A DNA stretch of 64,000 bases, from assembly GCF_037860835.1 (NCBI RefSeq), contig NZ_JBBEOG010000001.1:496001-560000 (forward strand), written 5' to 3'. The notes below the pieces were generated by a model. It had not been told where the DNA came from and made no database searches. It saw nothing but the letters and a program-made list of their open reading frames with translations. The position numbers and the translations under genes are program-made. Below are positions 20,215 through 32,623 of the stretch, piece by piece; within the stretch, counting starts at the first letter, position 1; each line of letters begins with the position of its first letter. The stretch is from Aquipuribacter nitratireducens. GTDB lineage: Bacteria > Actinomycetota > Actinomycetes > Actinomycetales > JBBAYJ01.

Positions 20215-20514
20215 GTGGCTGTCTCCATCAAGCCGCTCGAGGACCGCATCGTCGTCCAGACGCTCGAGGCCGAGCAGACGACGGCCTCCGGGCTCGTCAT
20301 CCCCGACACCGCGAAGGAGAAGCCCCAGGAGGGCAAGGTCCTCGCGGTGGGCCCGGGTCGCTTCGACGAGGACGGCGAGAAGCGCATCCCGCTCGACGTC
20401 CAGGTCGGTGACACGGTCCTGTACAGCAAGTACGGCGGCACCGAGGTCAAGTACGGCGGCGAGGAGTACCTCATCCTCTCCGCGCGTGACGTCCTCGCCG
20501 TCATCGAGAAGTGA
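20215..20514 (+). CDS. groES: Co-chaperonin GroES (Hsp10)
   Basis: Lid of the GroEL folding chamber, 99 residues, normal length. [11 protein letters not shown], the mobile-loop region [23 protein letters not shown] and [15 protein letters not shown] are canonical. The GTG at 20215 is preceded by GAGAGGT. It is the first gene of the CIRCE-controlled operon. Confidence 0.97.
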   Translation: MAVSIKPLEDRIVVQTLEAEQTTASGLVIPDTAKEKPQEGKVLAVGPGRFDEDGEKRIPLDVQVGDTVLYSKYGGTEVKYGGEEYLILSARDVLAVIEK

Positions 20515-22248
<1,734 letters not shown>

Positions 22249-22294
22249 GGCGCAGGCCCGCAGCACCACCCGCAGCACCACCCGCAGACGCCGA

Positions 22295-22327
22295 ACGGCC
22301 CGCCCGGTCCCCGACCGGGCGGGCCGT
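22295..22327 (+). terminator. Strong hairpin after groEL
   Basis: A perfect 14-bp inverted repeat, ACGGCCCGCCCGGT (22295-22308) and its complement (22314-22327), around a CCCCG loop, 46 bases after the groEL stop. No T-tract follows. It separates the chaperonin operon from the next gene. Confidence 0.75.
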
Positions 22328-22360
22328 CCGCGCTCGTGCGGGCCGGGTACGTTCGCGCGT

Positions 22361-23908
22361 GTGACCGACAGCGCGACCGGAGCCCCCGCCCCCGGCCGAC
22401 CCGCCGTCGGGCAGCCGCTCGCCGTCGTCGTGGTCTTCGCGACCTCGGCCGCCGTCCTCGTCCTCGAGATCCTCGCCGCCCGCCTCCTCGCGCCGTACGT
22501 GGGGGAGTCGCTGCGCACCTACACGGCGATCATCGGCGTCGTGCTCGCCGGGATCGCCGCCGGCTCGTGGCTCGGCGGGCGGTGGGCCGACGCGGTCGAC
22601 CCCCGTCTCGTGCTCGGTCCCGTCGTCACCGGCGGGGGTCTGCTCGGGCTCGCCGCCCTCCCGCTGACGACGGCAGCGGGCAGCGCGCTCGCGGGCAGCG
22701 GCGCGATCGGCACCGTGCTCGTCACGGGGCTCGCCTTCTTCGGTCCCGCCCTGCTCCTCACCGCCGCGACGCCCCTGTGCGTCGCGCTCCGGCTCCAGGA
22801 CCTCGCGGAGACCGGCCGCGTCGTGGGACGGCTCTCGGCCGTCGGCACCGCGGGCGCCCTCGTCGGCACCTTCACCACGGGGTTCGTGCTCGTCGCGGCG
22901 CTGCCGACCCGCGTCATCGTCGTCGCGGTGGCGGGCGCGATGGTCGTGCTCGGCCTGGGGCTCACCGTCGCCCTGTCGCGGCGGGGCGCGCGCCGGACCG
23001 TCGCGCTCGCGGCGGTCGCCGTCGCCCTGGGCGGGGTCGCGTGGGTGGTGCCGACGCCCTGCGACGTCGAGACGGAGTACTACTGCGCCGCGGTCGTCGC
23101 CGAGACCACCGACGACGGGCGCGAGCTCGACGTCCTCGTGCTCGACTCGCTGCGGCACTCGGCCGTCGACGTCGACGACCCGTCGTACCTGCACTTCCGC
23201 TACACGCAGCTGTTCGGCGCCGTCCTGTCGACGCGGCCGGCCGGCCCGCTCGACGTCGTCCACGTGGGCGCCGGTGGCCTGTCGATGCCCCGCTGGCTCG
23301 ACGCCGAGCGACCCGGGAGCGCGAGCACGGTGCTCGAGATCGACCCGGCCCTCGCCGACCTCGCCCGGGAGCGGCTCGGGTGGACGGACCCGCCGTCGAC
23401 GCGCGTGCTGGCGGGCGACGCCCGGCTCACCCTCGCCGACCTGCCCGCGGCCACCGCCGACGCCGTCGTCGGGGACGCCTTCGGGGGGCTGGCGGTGCCG
23501 TGGCACCTCACCACGCTGGAGTTCCTCGCCGACGTGCAGCGCGTGCTCCGTCCGGACGGGGTCTACGTGCTCAACGTCGTCGACTACGACGACCTCGGCC
23601 TCGCCCGGGCGCAGACGGCCACCCTGAGTGCGGCGTTCGACCACGTGGCCGTCGTCGCGACGCCCGAACGGCTCGCGGGCGAGGGGGGTGGCAACCTCGT
23701 CCTCGTCGCGACGGACGCGTCGTTGGCGCCCGACGAGATCCGTGCCGCCGTGCCCGCCGCGGACGTCGGGGCGGGGTCGGGCTCGGGATCGCGCGAGACG
23801 GTGCTCACGGGGTCCGGACTCGAGCGGTGGGTGGGAGATGCCGTCGTGCTCACCGACGACTACGCGCCCGTGGACCAGCTGCTGTCGCCGGCCGACCTGC
23901 CGGGCTGA
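22361..23908 (+). CDS. Membrane-fused spermidine synthase-like protein
   Basis: 515 residues in two halves. Residues about 17-230 hold roughly seven hydrophobic segments, starting with LAVVVVFATSAAVLVLEILAARLLAP. Residues about 235-500 form a spermidine-synthase-type SAM-binding Rossmann fold (VVHVGAGGLSMPRWL, VLEIDPALADLARERL, AVVGDAFGGLAVPWHLTTLEF). Such fused-MFS spermidine synthases are common in actinobacteria; their true product is mostly untested, and aminopropyl transfer is an inference. The GTG at 22361 has TACGTT seven bases upstream (22348-22353), consistent with a leaderless mRNA. Confidence 0.75.
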   Translation: MTDSATGAPAPGRPAVGQPLAVVVVFATSAAVLVLEILAARLLAPYVGESLRTYTAIIGVVLAGIAAGSWLGGRWADAVDPRLVLGPVVTGGGLLGLAALPLTTAAGSALAGSGAIGTVLVTGLAFFGPALLLTAATPLCVALRLQDLAETGRVVGRLSAVGTAGALVGTFTTGFVLVAALPTRVIVVAVAGAMVVLGLGLTVALSRRGARRTVALAAVAVALGGVAWVVPTPCDVETEYYCAAVVAETTDDGRELDVLVLDSLRHSAVDVDDPSYLHFRYTQLFGAVLSTRPAGPLDVVHVGAGGLSMPRWLDAERPGSASTVLEIDPALADLARERLGWTDPPSTRVLAGDARLTLADLPAATADAVVGDAFGGLAVPWHLTTLEFLADVQRVLRPDGVYVLNVVDYDDLGLARAQTATLSAAFDHVAVVATPERLAGEGGGNLVLVATDASLAPDEIRAAVPAADVGAGSGSGSRETVLTGSGLERWVGDAVVLTDDYAPVDQLLSPADLPG

Positions 23909-23930
23909 GCCCGGCGAGGACCGGGCCGGG

Positions 23931-24227
23931 TCAGCCCGCGGCGGCGAGCCGGCGCGAGCGGGAGTACACGGCCTCGCGCTCGTCCTCCGTCATGCCGCCC
24001 CAGACGCCGTACGGCTCGCGGACCGCGAGGGCGTGGGCGCGGCACTGGGCGAGGACGGGGCACGACGCGCAGATGGCGACCGCCGCGGCGTCGCGGTTGC
24101 GCCGGGCGGGCCCGCGCTCGCCCTCGGGGTGGAAGAACAACGACGTCTCCGCCCCGCGGCACGCCCCCTCGAGCTGCCAGTCCCAGAGCTCGGCCACCGG
24201 GCCAGGCAGTCGGGAGATCTCGGCCAT
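23931..24227 (-). CDS. whiD: WhiB-family iron-sulfur regulator, WhiD/WhiB3 type
   Basis: 98-residue [4Fe-4S] regulator that works with the main sigma factor. The four cluster cysteines are Cys23, Cys53, Cys56 and Cys62 (C-x29-C-x2-C-x5-C), followed by the GVWGG turn in EPYGVWGGMTEDER and a basic C-terminus. The opening SRLPGPVAELWDWQL and LFFHPEGERG closely match Streptomyces WhiD and mycobacterial WhiB3. The location between groEL1 and sigD is the WhiB3 locus. The ATG at 24227 has an AGGAGG ribosome site. It is convergent with the spermidine-synthase-like gene. Confidence 0.92.
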   Translation of the reverse strand: MAEISRLPGPVAELWDWQLEGACRGAETSLFFHPEGERGPARRNRDAAAVAICASCPVLAQCRAHALAVREPYGVWGGMTEDEREAVYSRSRRLAAAG

Positions 24228-24265
24228 GTGTCCTCCTGCGTGTCCTCGGTGTCGCGTGTGCCGAG

Positions 24266-24295
24266 ACCGTAGCAACCGCGTCAGAGATTGTTCAA
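24266..24295 (-). promoter_or_regulatory. Putative whiD promoter
   Basis: Reading the minus strand, -35 TTGAAC (complement of 24290-24295), an 18-bp spacer and -10 TACGGT (complement of 24266-24271), giving a leader of about 30 bases. The -35 box overlaps the first of four TTGTTC boxes. Confidence 0.6.
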
Positions 24296-24414
24296 GACCC
24301 GGTCTCGACTTGTTCGCCGGTGGTTCGCGGTCGACGTCCGCGACGACCCGCAGTTGTTCACGGGTGCGCCACGGGCGCCTCTTCCAGCGCTGTGCCCCGT
24401 CCAGGCGTTGTTCA
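24288..24414 (+). promoter_or_regulatory. Four TTGTTC(A/G) direct repeats in the whiD-merR intergenic region
   Basis: TTGTTCA at 24288, TTGTTCG at 24310, TTGTTCA at 24354 and TTGTTCA at 24408, all in the same orientation. They are spaced 22, 44 and 54 bp apart, close to whole DNA helical turns. They stand out in a region of otherwise extreme GC and fill most of the 290-bp gap between the divergent genes. A cooperative regulator-binding array is the simplest reading; the protein is unknown. Confidence 0.5.
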
Positions 24415-24516
24415 ACCCTGCTTCAGGCACGAATTTCCGCGCGCATCCGCGAGGAGGCCGCGCCGCGCGGCGGGTCAGCGTGTGCGATCACCGCGTCGGG
24501 TCGTCACAATCGCGGA

Positions 24517-25722
24517 ATGGCTGAGGCTCCTGCGGGTCGGCAGGGCGGCGGTGACACGGTGCTGCGCCCGATGCTGACCGTCGCCGCCGTCGCACGACGG
24601 CTGGGCGTCGCACCGGCGACCCTCCGCACGTGGGACCGCCGCTACGGCCTGGGGCCGTCGGAGCACACGGCCGGCTCGCACCGTCGCTACTCGGCGACCG
24701 ACGTCGGTCGACTCATGGTCATGCGGCGACTCACGCTCGAGGGCGTGCCGCCCGCCGAGGCGGCGGGACTCGCCCGGACGAGTGACGTCCCGGAGGACCT
24801 CGGTCTGGCGAGCGTCACCGCGCTCGTCGGCCGGCCGGTCCCGGTGGGAGGGCCGAGCGCGGCGACGACGAGTCCCGTCGGGGCCCTGCCCCGGGAGCGG
24901 GACGGCGCCGTGGCCGACGCGGACGACGGCTACCCGACGTCCGGTCTCTTCGACGACGTCGGCGACGTCTGGGCGGACGACCTCGCAGTGGGCGCGGCGG
25001 ACGCCGAGGGCGACGGCATGGCGCTCCGTGCGGGTGCCTCCGTCGACGGCGGCACGGGTGCGGTGCCCGTGCGCCCGCGCAGCGGGGGCGGCCGGGTCGT
25101 CGCCCTGCCGGACGGGTCGCCCACCGCGCGGGGGCTGGCGCGTGCCGCGATGGCCGTCGACAGCCACGAGTGCGTCCGGATCGTCCGTCAGCACCTCGAG
25201 CGGTTCGGCACGGTGCGCACGTGGGAGCAGCTCGTCGCCCCTGTGCTCGTGGCGGTCGGCGAGCGCTGGCGCGCGACCGGCGCGGGCGTCGAGGTCGAGC
25301 ACGCGCTGACGGAGAGCGTCCTGCAGTGCCTGCGCGGTGTCGCCGGCGGGCTGCGTCACCCCCGCAACAGCCGGCCGGTGCTCCTGGCGGCAGCGGAGGA
25401 CGAGCACCACGGCCTGCCGCTCCACGTGCTGACCGCCGCGCTGGCCGAGCAGGGGGTCGCGTCGCGCCTCCTGGGCGTCAGGGTGCCGCGGGCCGCCCTC
25501 GCGGCGGCCGTGCGCCGCAGCGGTCCTGCCGTCGTCTTCGTGTACGCCCACCTGCGCGTGCGGCAGCCCGAGCAGCTCGACGAGCTGCCCCGCCTGCGGC
25601 CCAGCCCGCTCCTGCTCCTCGGCGGCCCCGGCTGGTCCGGCGTCGACACCCCGCCCGGGGTCGAGCGGGTCGACGACCTCCCGGGTGCCGTCGACCGGAT
25701 CGTCACCGCCGTCGGCGCCTGA
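24517..25722 (+). CDS. MerR-like transcriptional regulator with cobalamin-binding-like C-terminal domain
   Basis: 401 residues. A MerR-type winged helix at about residues 18-85 (LTVAAVARRLGVAPATLRTWDRRYGL, GSHRRYSATDVGRLMVMRRL) is followed by about 110 residues of acidic and Gly-rich linker. A B12-binding-domain-like C-terminal half (from about residue 205: helical bundle, then VLLAAAEDEHHGLPLHVLTAAL) follows. The cobalamin His motif DxHxxG is not intact (DEHHG), so light or B12 sensing is uncertain. The ATG at 24517 has CACAAT six bases upstream, possibly leaderless. It is divergent from whiD and upstream of a response regulator. Confidence 0.75.
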   Translation: MAEAPAGRQGGGDTVLRPMLTVAAVARRLGVAPATLRTWDRRYGLGPSEHTAGSHRRYSATDVGRLMVMRRLTLEGVPPAEAAGLARTSDVPEDLGLASVTALVGRPVPVGGPSAATTSPVGALPRERDGAVADADDGYPTSGLFDDVGDVWADDLAVGAADAEGDGMALRAGASVDGGTGAVPVRPRSGGGRVVALPDGSPTARGLARAAMAVDSHECVRIVRQHLERFGTVRTWEQLVAPVLVAVGERWRATGAGVEVEHALTESVLQCLRGVAGGLRHPRNSRPVLLAAAEDEHHGLPLHVLTAALAEQGVASRLLGVRVPRAALAAAVRRSGPAVVFVYAHLRVRQPEQLDELPRLRPSPLLLLGGPGWSGVDTPPGVERVDDLPGAVDRIVTAVGA

Positions 25723-25815
25723 GGTCCGTCGCGCCCCACTCCCTCAACCCGCCTCACCCACCTGCCGATACGGCTCGTGGAGCGCCCCGAGGGGGTGCCG
25801 GAGAAGGGAGCCCTC

Positions 25816-26427
25816 GTGGCCACGGTCCTCGTCGTCGACGACACGCCCATCGTGCGTGAGCAGCTGCGCCGTGCCGTCGGCGGGCTGCCCGGCATCACGC
25901 GGGTCGTCGGGGCCGCCTCGGGGGAGGAGGCGCTGTCACGCTGGCCCGTCGAGCGCCCGAGCGTCGTGCTCCTCGACGTCCGCATGCCCGGCATCGGCGG
26001 GGTCGAGACCGCGAAGCGGCTGCTGACGCGCCACCCGGAGGCGAACGTCCTCATGACGACGATGGCGGAGGACGCCGACGGCCTCGCCCGCGCCATCGCC
26101 GCAGGCGCCCGCGGCTACGTCGTGAAGGACGCCAGCCCCGAGGAGCTGTCCATCGCGCTCGCCGCGGCTCTCAGCGAGGCCACGCGCCGACAGGTCCCCG
26201 CGCAGACGCGGGGCCGTCCGGGCGGGAGCGCCGTGCAGCTGACGGAGCGCGAGGTCCAGGTGCTCGACGGCATGTCCCGTGGCTGCAGCAACGCCGCCAT
26301 CGGCAAGGAGCTGTTCCTCTCCGAGGACACGATCAAGACGCACGCCCGTCGCCTCTTCCGCAAGCTCGACGCCGCCGACCGCGCCCAGGCGGTGGCGACC
26401 GGCTTCCGCCTCGGCCTGGTCCGCTGA
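25816..26427 (+). CDS. LuxR/NarL-family response regulator
   Basis: 203 residues. The receiver domain runs from VVDDTPIVREQLRR to about residue 125, with phosphoacceptor Asp54 in VVLLDVRMPG and the conserved Lys in YVVKDAS. A LuxR-type helix-turn-helix (LTEREVQVLDGMSRGCSNAAIG, SEDTIKTHARRLFRKL) occupies residues about 138-195. No sensor kinase is adjacent. The start is the GTG at 25816, which has an AAGGGAG ribosome site and begins directly at the receiver; a GTG at 25777 would add 13 residues. It lies 168 bp upstream of sigD, in the conserved whiB3-sigD block. Confidence 0.88.
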   Translation: MATVLVVDDTPIVREQLRRAVGGLPGITRVVGAASGEEALSRWPVERPSVVLLDVRMPGIGGVETAKRLLTRHPEANVLMTTMAEDADGLARAIAAGARGYVVKDASPEELSIALAAALSEATRRQVPAQTRGRPGGSAVQLTEREVQVLDGMSRGCSNAAIGKELFLSEDTIKTHARRLFRKLDAADRAQAVATGFRLGLVR

Positions 26428-26594
26428 CAGCTAGCCTGGCGGTGCCCGTCGCACGGGCCGACCCGGGGACGAGGACCTGCCATGCACCTGTGCCGCGCCG
26501 CCCGCACCGCGAGGGGCACGGGCGTCGTCCGTCGAACGAGTGACGCACCGTGCCCGCACGGTGCTGGTCTGTAACGACTCGACGGGTTGTCGCG

Positions 26595-27232
26595 ATGTCG
26601 CACGAGGACGCCCCAGCAGGCGCCGGTCCCCCTGACGGCAGCCTGTGGTCGAGGCTCGTCACGCGGGCCGTGGCCGGGGAGTCCGCAGCAGTCGAGACCC
26701 TGATCGCCGGGGTGCGGCAGCGGGTGCACCGGTACTGCCGCGCCCGGCTCCGCGGCTACCCCGGCGCCGAGCAGGCCGCGGACGACGTGGCCCAGGAGGT
26801 GTGCGTTGCCGTGCTGACCGCCCTGCCCCGCTACCAGGACACCGGACGCCCGTTCGAGGCGTTCGTGTTCCGCGTGGCCGGGCACAAGGTCGCCGACGCG
26901 CAGCGCCAGGCGCTCGGGCGGGAGCAGCCGGTCGAGGAGCTCCCGGACGGGCACAGCGACGCCCTCGCCGACGACCCCGCGCGCAGCGCCGAGGTGTCCT
27001 CCGAGGCGGACCGGGTGACGCGGCTCATGGACCGGCTGCCCGGCCAGCAGCGCGAGGTGCTCGTGCTGCGGGTGGCGGTCGGTCTGTCGACCGAGGAGAC
27101 GGCCGCGGCGCTCGGCATGACCGCGGGTGCGGTGCGGGTGGCGCAGCACCGGGCGCTGGGCCGGCTGCGGGTGCTGCTCGCCGAGGAGGACGCCGGCAGC
27201 CCCGGCTCCGGTGCGACCGGGCGGGGTCGTCG

Positions 27233-27236
<4 letters not shown>
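26595..27236 (+). CDS. sigD: RNA polymerase sigma factor SigD (ECF-type)
   Basis: 213 residues, matching mycobacterial SigD length. Region 2 is about residues 30-100 ([41 protein letters not shown]). Region 4 is about residues 140-195 ([42 protein letters not shown]). The ATG at 26595 is chosen by homology; the frame is open from a GTG at 26550. It overlaps the following membrane protein gene by GTGA, the usual arrangement of an ECF sigma factor and its anti-sigma factor, and is followed by guaB as in mycobacteria. Confidence 0.87.
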
Positions 27237-30066
<2,830 letters not shown>

Positions 30067-30203
30067 CCGCCGGGGTCGCGTCCGGTCCGTCCCGGGTTGT
30101 CCGGATCCCGTGACAGGAGTTTGCTGCGCCTGTGCGCATCCGTGCACGGGCGACGGCGCCGTCGGGCCTCCCGTCGCCGACCGGTGACGAGAGGGGCAGG
30201 CAG

Positions 30204-31421
30204 ATGGCGGAGAACCGAGCGGTCACGTACCAGGGGGCGGGCAAGGTCCGGGTCGACGAGATCCCGTACCCGAGCTGGGAGCTGAAGGACGGCCCGGGCG
30301 TGAACCCGGACAACGTCGGTCGGCCGCTGCACCACGGCGCGATCCTCAAGGTCGTCACGACCAACATCTGCGGCAGCGACCAGCACATGGTCCGCGGCCG
30401 CACGACCGCTCCCGAGGGCCTCGCCCTCGGCCACGAGATCACCGGCGAGGTCGTCGAGACCGGCCGGGACGTCGAGTTCATCAAGGTCGGCGACCTGTGC
30501 TCCGTGCCGTTCAACATCGCGTGCGGACGGTGCCGCAACTGCAAGGAGCGCAAGACCGGCATCTGCCTCAACGTCAACCCCGACCGGCCGGGCTCGGCCT
30601 ACGGCTACGTCGACATGGGCGGCTGGGTGGGCGGCCAGGCGGAGTACGTCATGGTGCCGTACGCCGACTTCAACCTCCTGCCGTTCCCCGACAAGGACCA
30701 GGCCATGAGCAAGATCATGGACCTGACGATGCTGTCCGACATCTTCCCGACCGGGTTCCACGGCTGCGTGACGGCGGGGGTCGGCGTCGGGTCGACGGTC
30801 TACATCGCCGGAGCAGGACCCGTCGGCCTCGCCGCCGCGGCCGGAGCGCAGCTGCTCGGGGCGGCGGTCGTCATCGTCGGTGACCTCGTCGAGGACCGGC
30901 TCGCGCAGGCGCGCAGCTTCGGCTGCGAGACCGTCGACGTGTCGAAGGGCGACCCCCGGGACCAGATCGAGGAGATCCTCGGGGTCCGCGAGGTCGACTG
31001 CGGCGTCGACGCCGTCGGCTTCGAGGCCCGCGGTCACGGGGAGGGCGCGCAGCAGGAGGCACCTGCGACCGTCCTCAACTCGCTCATGGACCTCACGGCG
31101 GCCGGGGGCGCGCTCGGCATCCCCGGCCTCTACGTCACCGGCGACCCGGGAGGCATCGACGAGGCGGCGAAGAAGGGGTCGCTGTCGCTCAGCCTCGGCA
31201 CGGGGTGGGCGAAGTCGCTGTCCTTCACGACGGGCCAGTGCCCGGTCATGAAGTACAACCGCGGCCTCATGATGGCGATCCTCCACGACCGGGTGCAGAT
31301 CGCGAAGGCCGTCAACGCCACGAGGATCAGCCTCGACGAGGCGCCGCAGGGCTACGCCGACTTCGACAGCGGCGCGGCGAAGAAGTACGTCATCGACCCG
31401 CACGGGTCGGTCGCGGCCTGA
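30204..31421 (+). CDS. fdhA: Glutathione-independent formaldehyde dehydrogenase
   Basis: 405-residue zinc-dependent medium-chain dehydrogenase that oxidises formaldehyde with NAD and needs no thiol cofactor (Pseudomonas putida PFDH type). Catalytic-zinc Cys and His are in TTNICGSDQHMV and LALGHEITGEV. The structural-zinc cysteines are in CGRCRNCKERKTGIC. The NAD loop is YIAGAGPVGLAAAAGAQLLG. The internal extension around GYVDMGGWVGGQAEYV is typical of PFDH. The ATG at 30204 follows GAGGGGC. It is inserted between guaB and guaB3 and ends in a strong hairpin, so it is likely its own transcription unit. Confidence 0.9.
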   Translation: MAENRAVTYQGAGKVRVDEIPYPSWELKDGPGVNPDNVGRPLHHGAILKVVTTNICGSDQHMVRGRTTAPEGLALGHEITGEVVETGRDVEFIKVGDLCSVPFNIACGRCRNCKERKTGICLNVNPDRPGSAYGYVDMGGWVGGQAEYVMVPYADFNLLPFPDKDQAMSKIMDLTMLSDIFPTGFHGCVTAGVGVGSTVYIAGAGPVGLAAAAGAQLLGAAVVIVGDLVEDRLAQARSFGCETVDVSKGDPRDQIEEILGVREVDCGVDAVGFEARGHGEGAQQEAPATVLNSLMDLTAAGGALGIPGLYVTGDPGGIDEAAKKGSLSLSLGTGWAKSLSFTTGQCPVMKYNRGLMMAILHDRVQIAKAVNATRISLDEAPQGYADFDSGAAKKYVIDPHGSVAA

Positions 31422-31450
31422 GGGTCGCGACGGTCCGGGCGGCCCGAGGT

Positions 31451-31486
31451 GGCCGGTGCGGCGGGTCCGGGCCCGCCGCACCGGCC
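31451..31486 (+). terminator. Strong hairpin after fdhA
   Basis: A perfect 15-bp inverted repeat, GGCCGGTGCGGCGGG (31451-31465) and its complement (31472-31486), around a TCCGGG loop, 29 bases after the fdhA stop and just before the guaB3 -10 box. No T-tract. Confidence 0.75.
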
Positions 31487-31501
31487 CACTAGGGTCGCGG
31501 C

Positions 31502-32623
31502 GTGAACGAGCTCGAGATCGGCCGTGGCAAGCGCGGGCGCCGCGCCTACTCCCTCGACGACGTCGCCATCGTCCCCTCCCGTCGCACCCGCGACCCGGAG
31601 GACGTCTCGACGGCGTGGCAGATCGACGCCTACCGGTTCGAGCTCCCCCTGCTCGCCGCCCCCATGGACTCCGTCATGAGCCCGGCCACCGCCGTCGCCG
31701 TCGGGCGGCACGGCGGGCTCGGTGTCCTCGACCTCGAGGGCGTGTGGACCCGCTACGAGGACCCGACCGACCTGCTGGCGGAGATCGCCTCGCTCGACCC
31801 CGCCGCCGCGACGACGCGCATGCAGGAGATCTACGCCGCCCCGGTGCAGCCGGACCTCATCACGCAGCGGCTCGCGGAGGTCCGGGCGGCCGGCGTCACC
31901 GTGGCGGGGGCGCTCAGCCCCCAGCGCACGCAGGAGCTGTGGCAGACGGTCGTCAGCGCCGGCGTCGACCTCTTCGTCATCCGCGGGACCACCGTGTCCG
32001 CGGAGCACGTGTCCACCCGCAGCGAACCCCTCAACCTCAAGCGCTTCATCTACGAGCTCGACGTGCCCGTCATCGTGGGCGGCGCGGCGACGTACACCGC
32101 GGCGCTCCATCTCATGCGGACGGGCGCGGCGGGCGTGCTCGTCGGCTTCGGCGGCGGAGCCGCGCGCACCACCCGGCAGACCGTCGGCATCCACGCGCCC
32201 ATGGCCACGGCCATCGCCGACGTCGCCGCCGCCCGCCGGGACTACCTCGACGAGTCCGGCGGCCGCTACGTCCACGTCATCGCCGACGGCGGGCTCGGGC
32301 GCAGCGGGGCGGTCGTGAGCGCGGTCGCGTGCGGCGCCGACGCCGTCATGCTCGGCACGGCCCTGGCCCGTGCCGTCGAGGCGCCGGGGCGGGGCTGGCA
32401 CTGGGGCCCGGAGGCGCACCACGCGGTGCTGCCGCGCGGCGAGCGGGTGCAGGTCGGGACCGTGGCGCCGCTGGAGGAGATCCTCCTCGGCCCGGGGCGC
32501 AGCGCCGACGGCACGACCAACCTGTTCGGTGCGCTCCGCCGGTCCATGGCGACGACCGGCTACCTCGACCTCAAGGAGTTCCAGCGGGTCGAGGTCGTGG
32601 TGTCGCCCTACCGGCCGGGCTGA
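31502..32623 (+). CDS. guaB3: IMP dehydrogenase-related protein GuaB3
   Basis: 373-residue IMPDH-family TIM barrel without CBS domains. RAYSLDDVAIVPSRRTRDPEDVSTAW and PLLAAPMDSVMSP are typical of GuaB3. The catalytic loop of true IMPDH (GPGSxCxT) is replaced by GFGGGAARTT, so the nucleophilic cysteine is absent from its usual place; the reaction catalysed is not settled. The GTG at 31502 has TAGGGT six bases upstream (31490-31495), a leaderless start. Its last 53 bases overlap the 3' end of the convergent dhaM. Confidence 0.93.
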   Translation: MNELEIGRGKRGRRAYSLDDVAIVPSRRTRDPEDVSTAWQIDAYRFELPLLAAPMDSVMSPATAVAVGRHGGLGVLDLEGVWTRYEDPTDLLAEIASLDPAAATTRMQEIYAAPVQPDLITQRLAEVRAAGVTVAGALSPQRTQELWQTVVSAGVDLFVIRGTTVSAEHVSTRSEPLNLKRFIYELDVPVIVGGAATYTAALHLMRTGAAGVLVGFGGGAARTTRQTVGIHAPMATAIADVAAARRDYLDESGGRYVHVIADGGLGRSGAVVSAVACGADAVMLGTALARAVEAPGRGWHWGPEAHHAVLPRGERVQVGTVAPLEEILLGPGRSADGTTNLFGALRRSMATTGYLDLKEFQRVEVVVSPYRPG

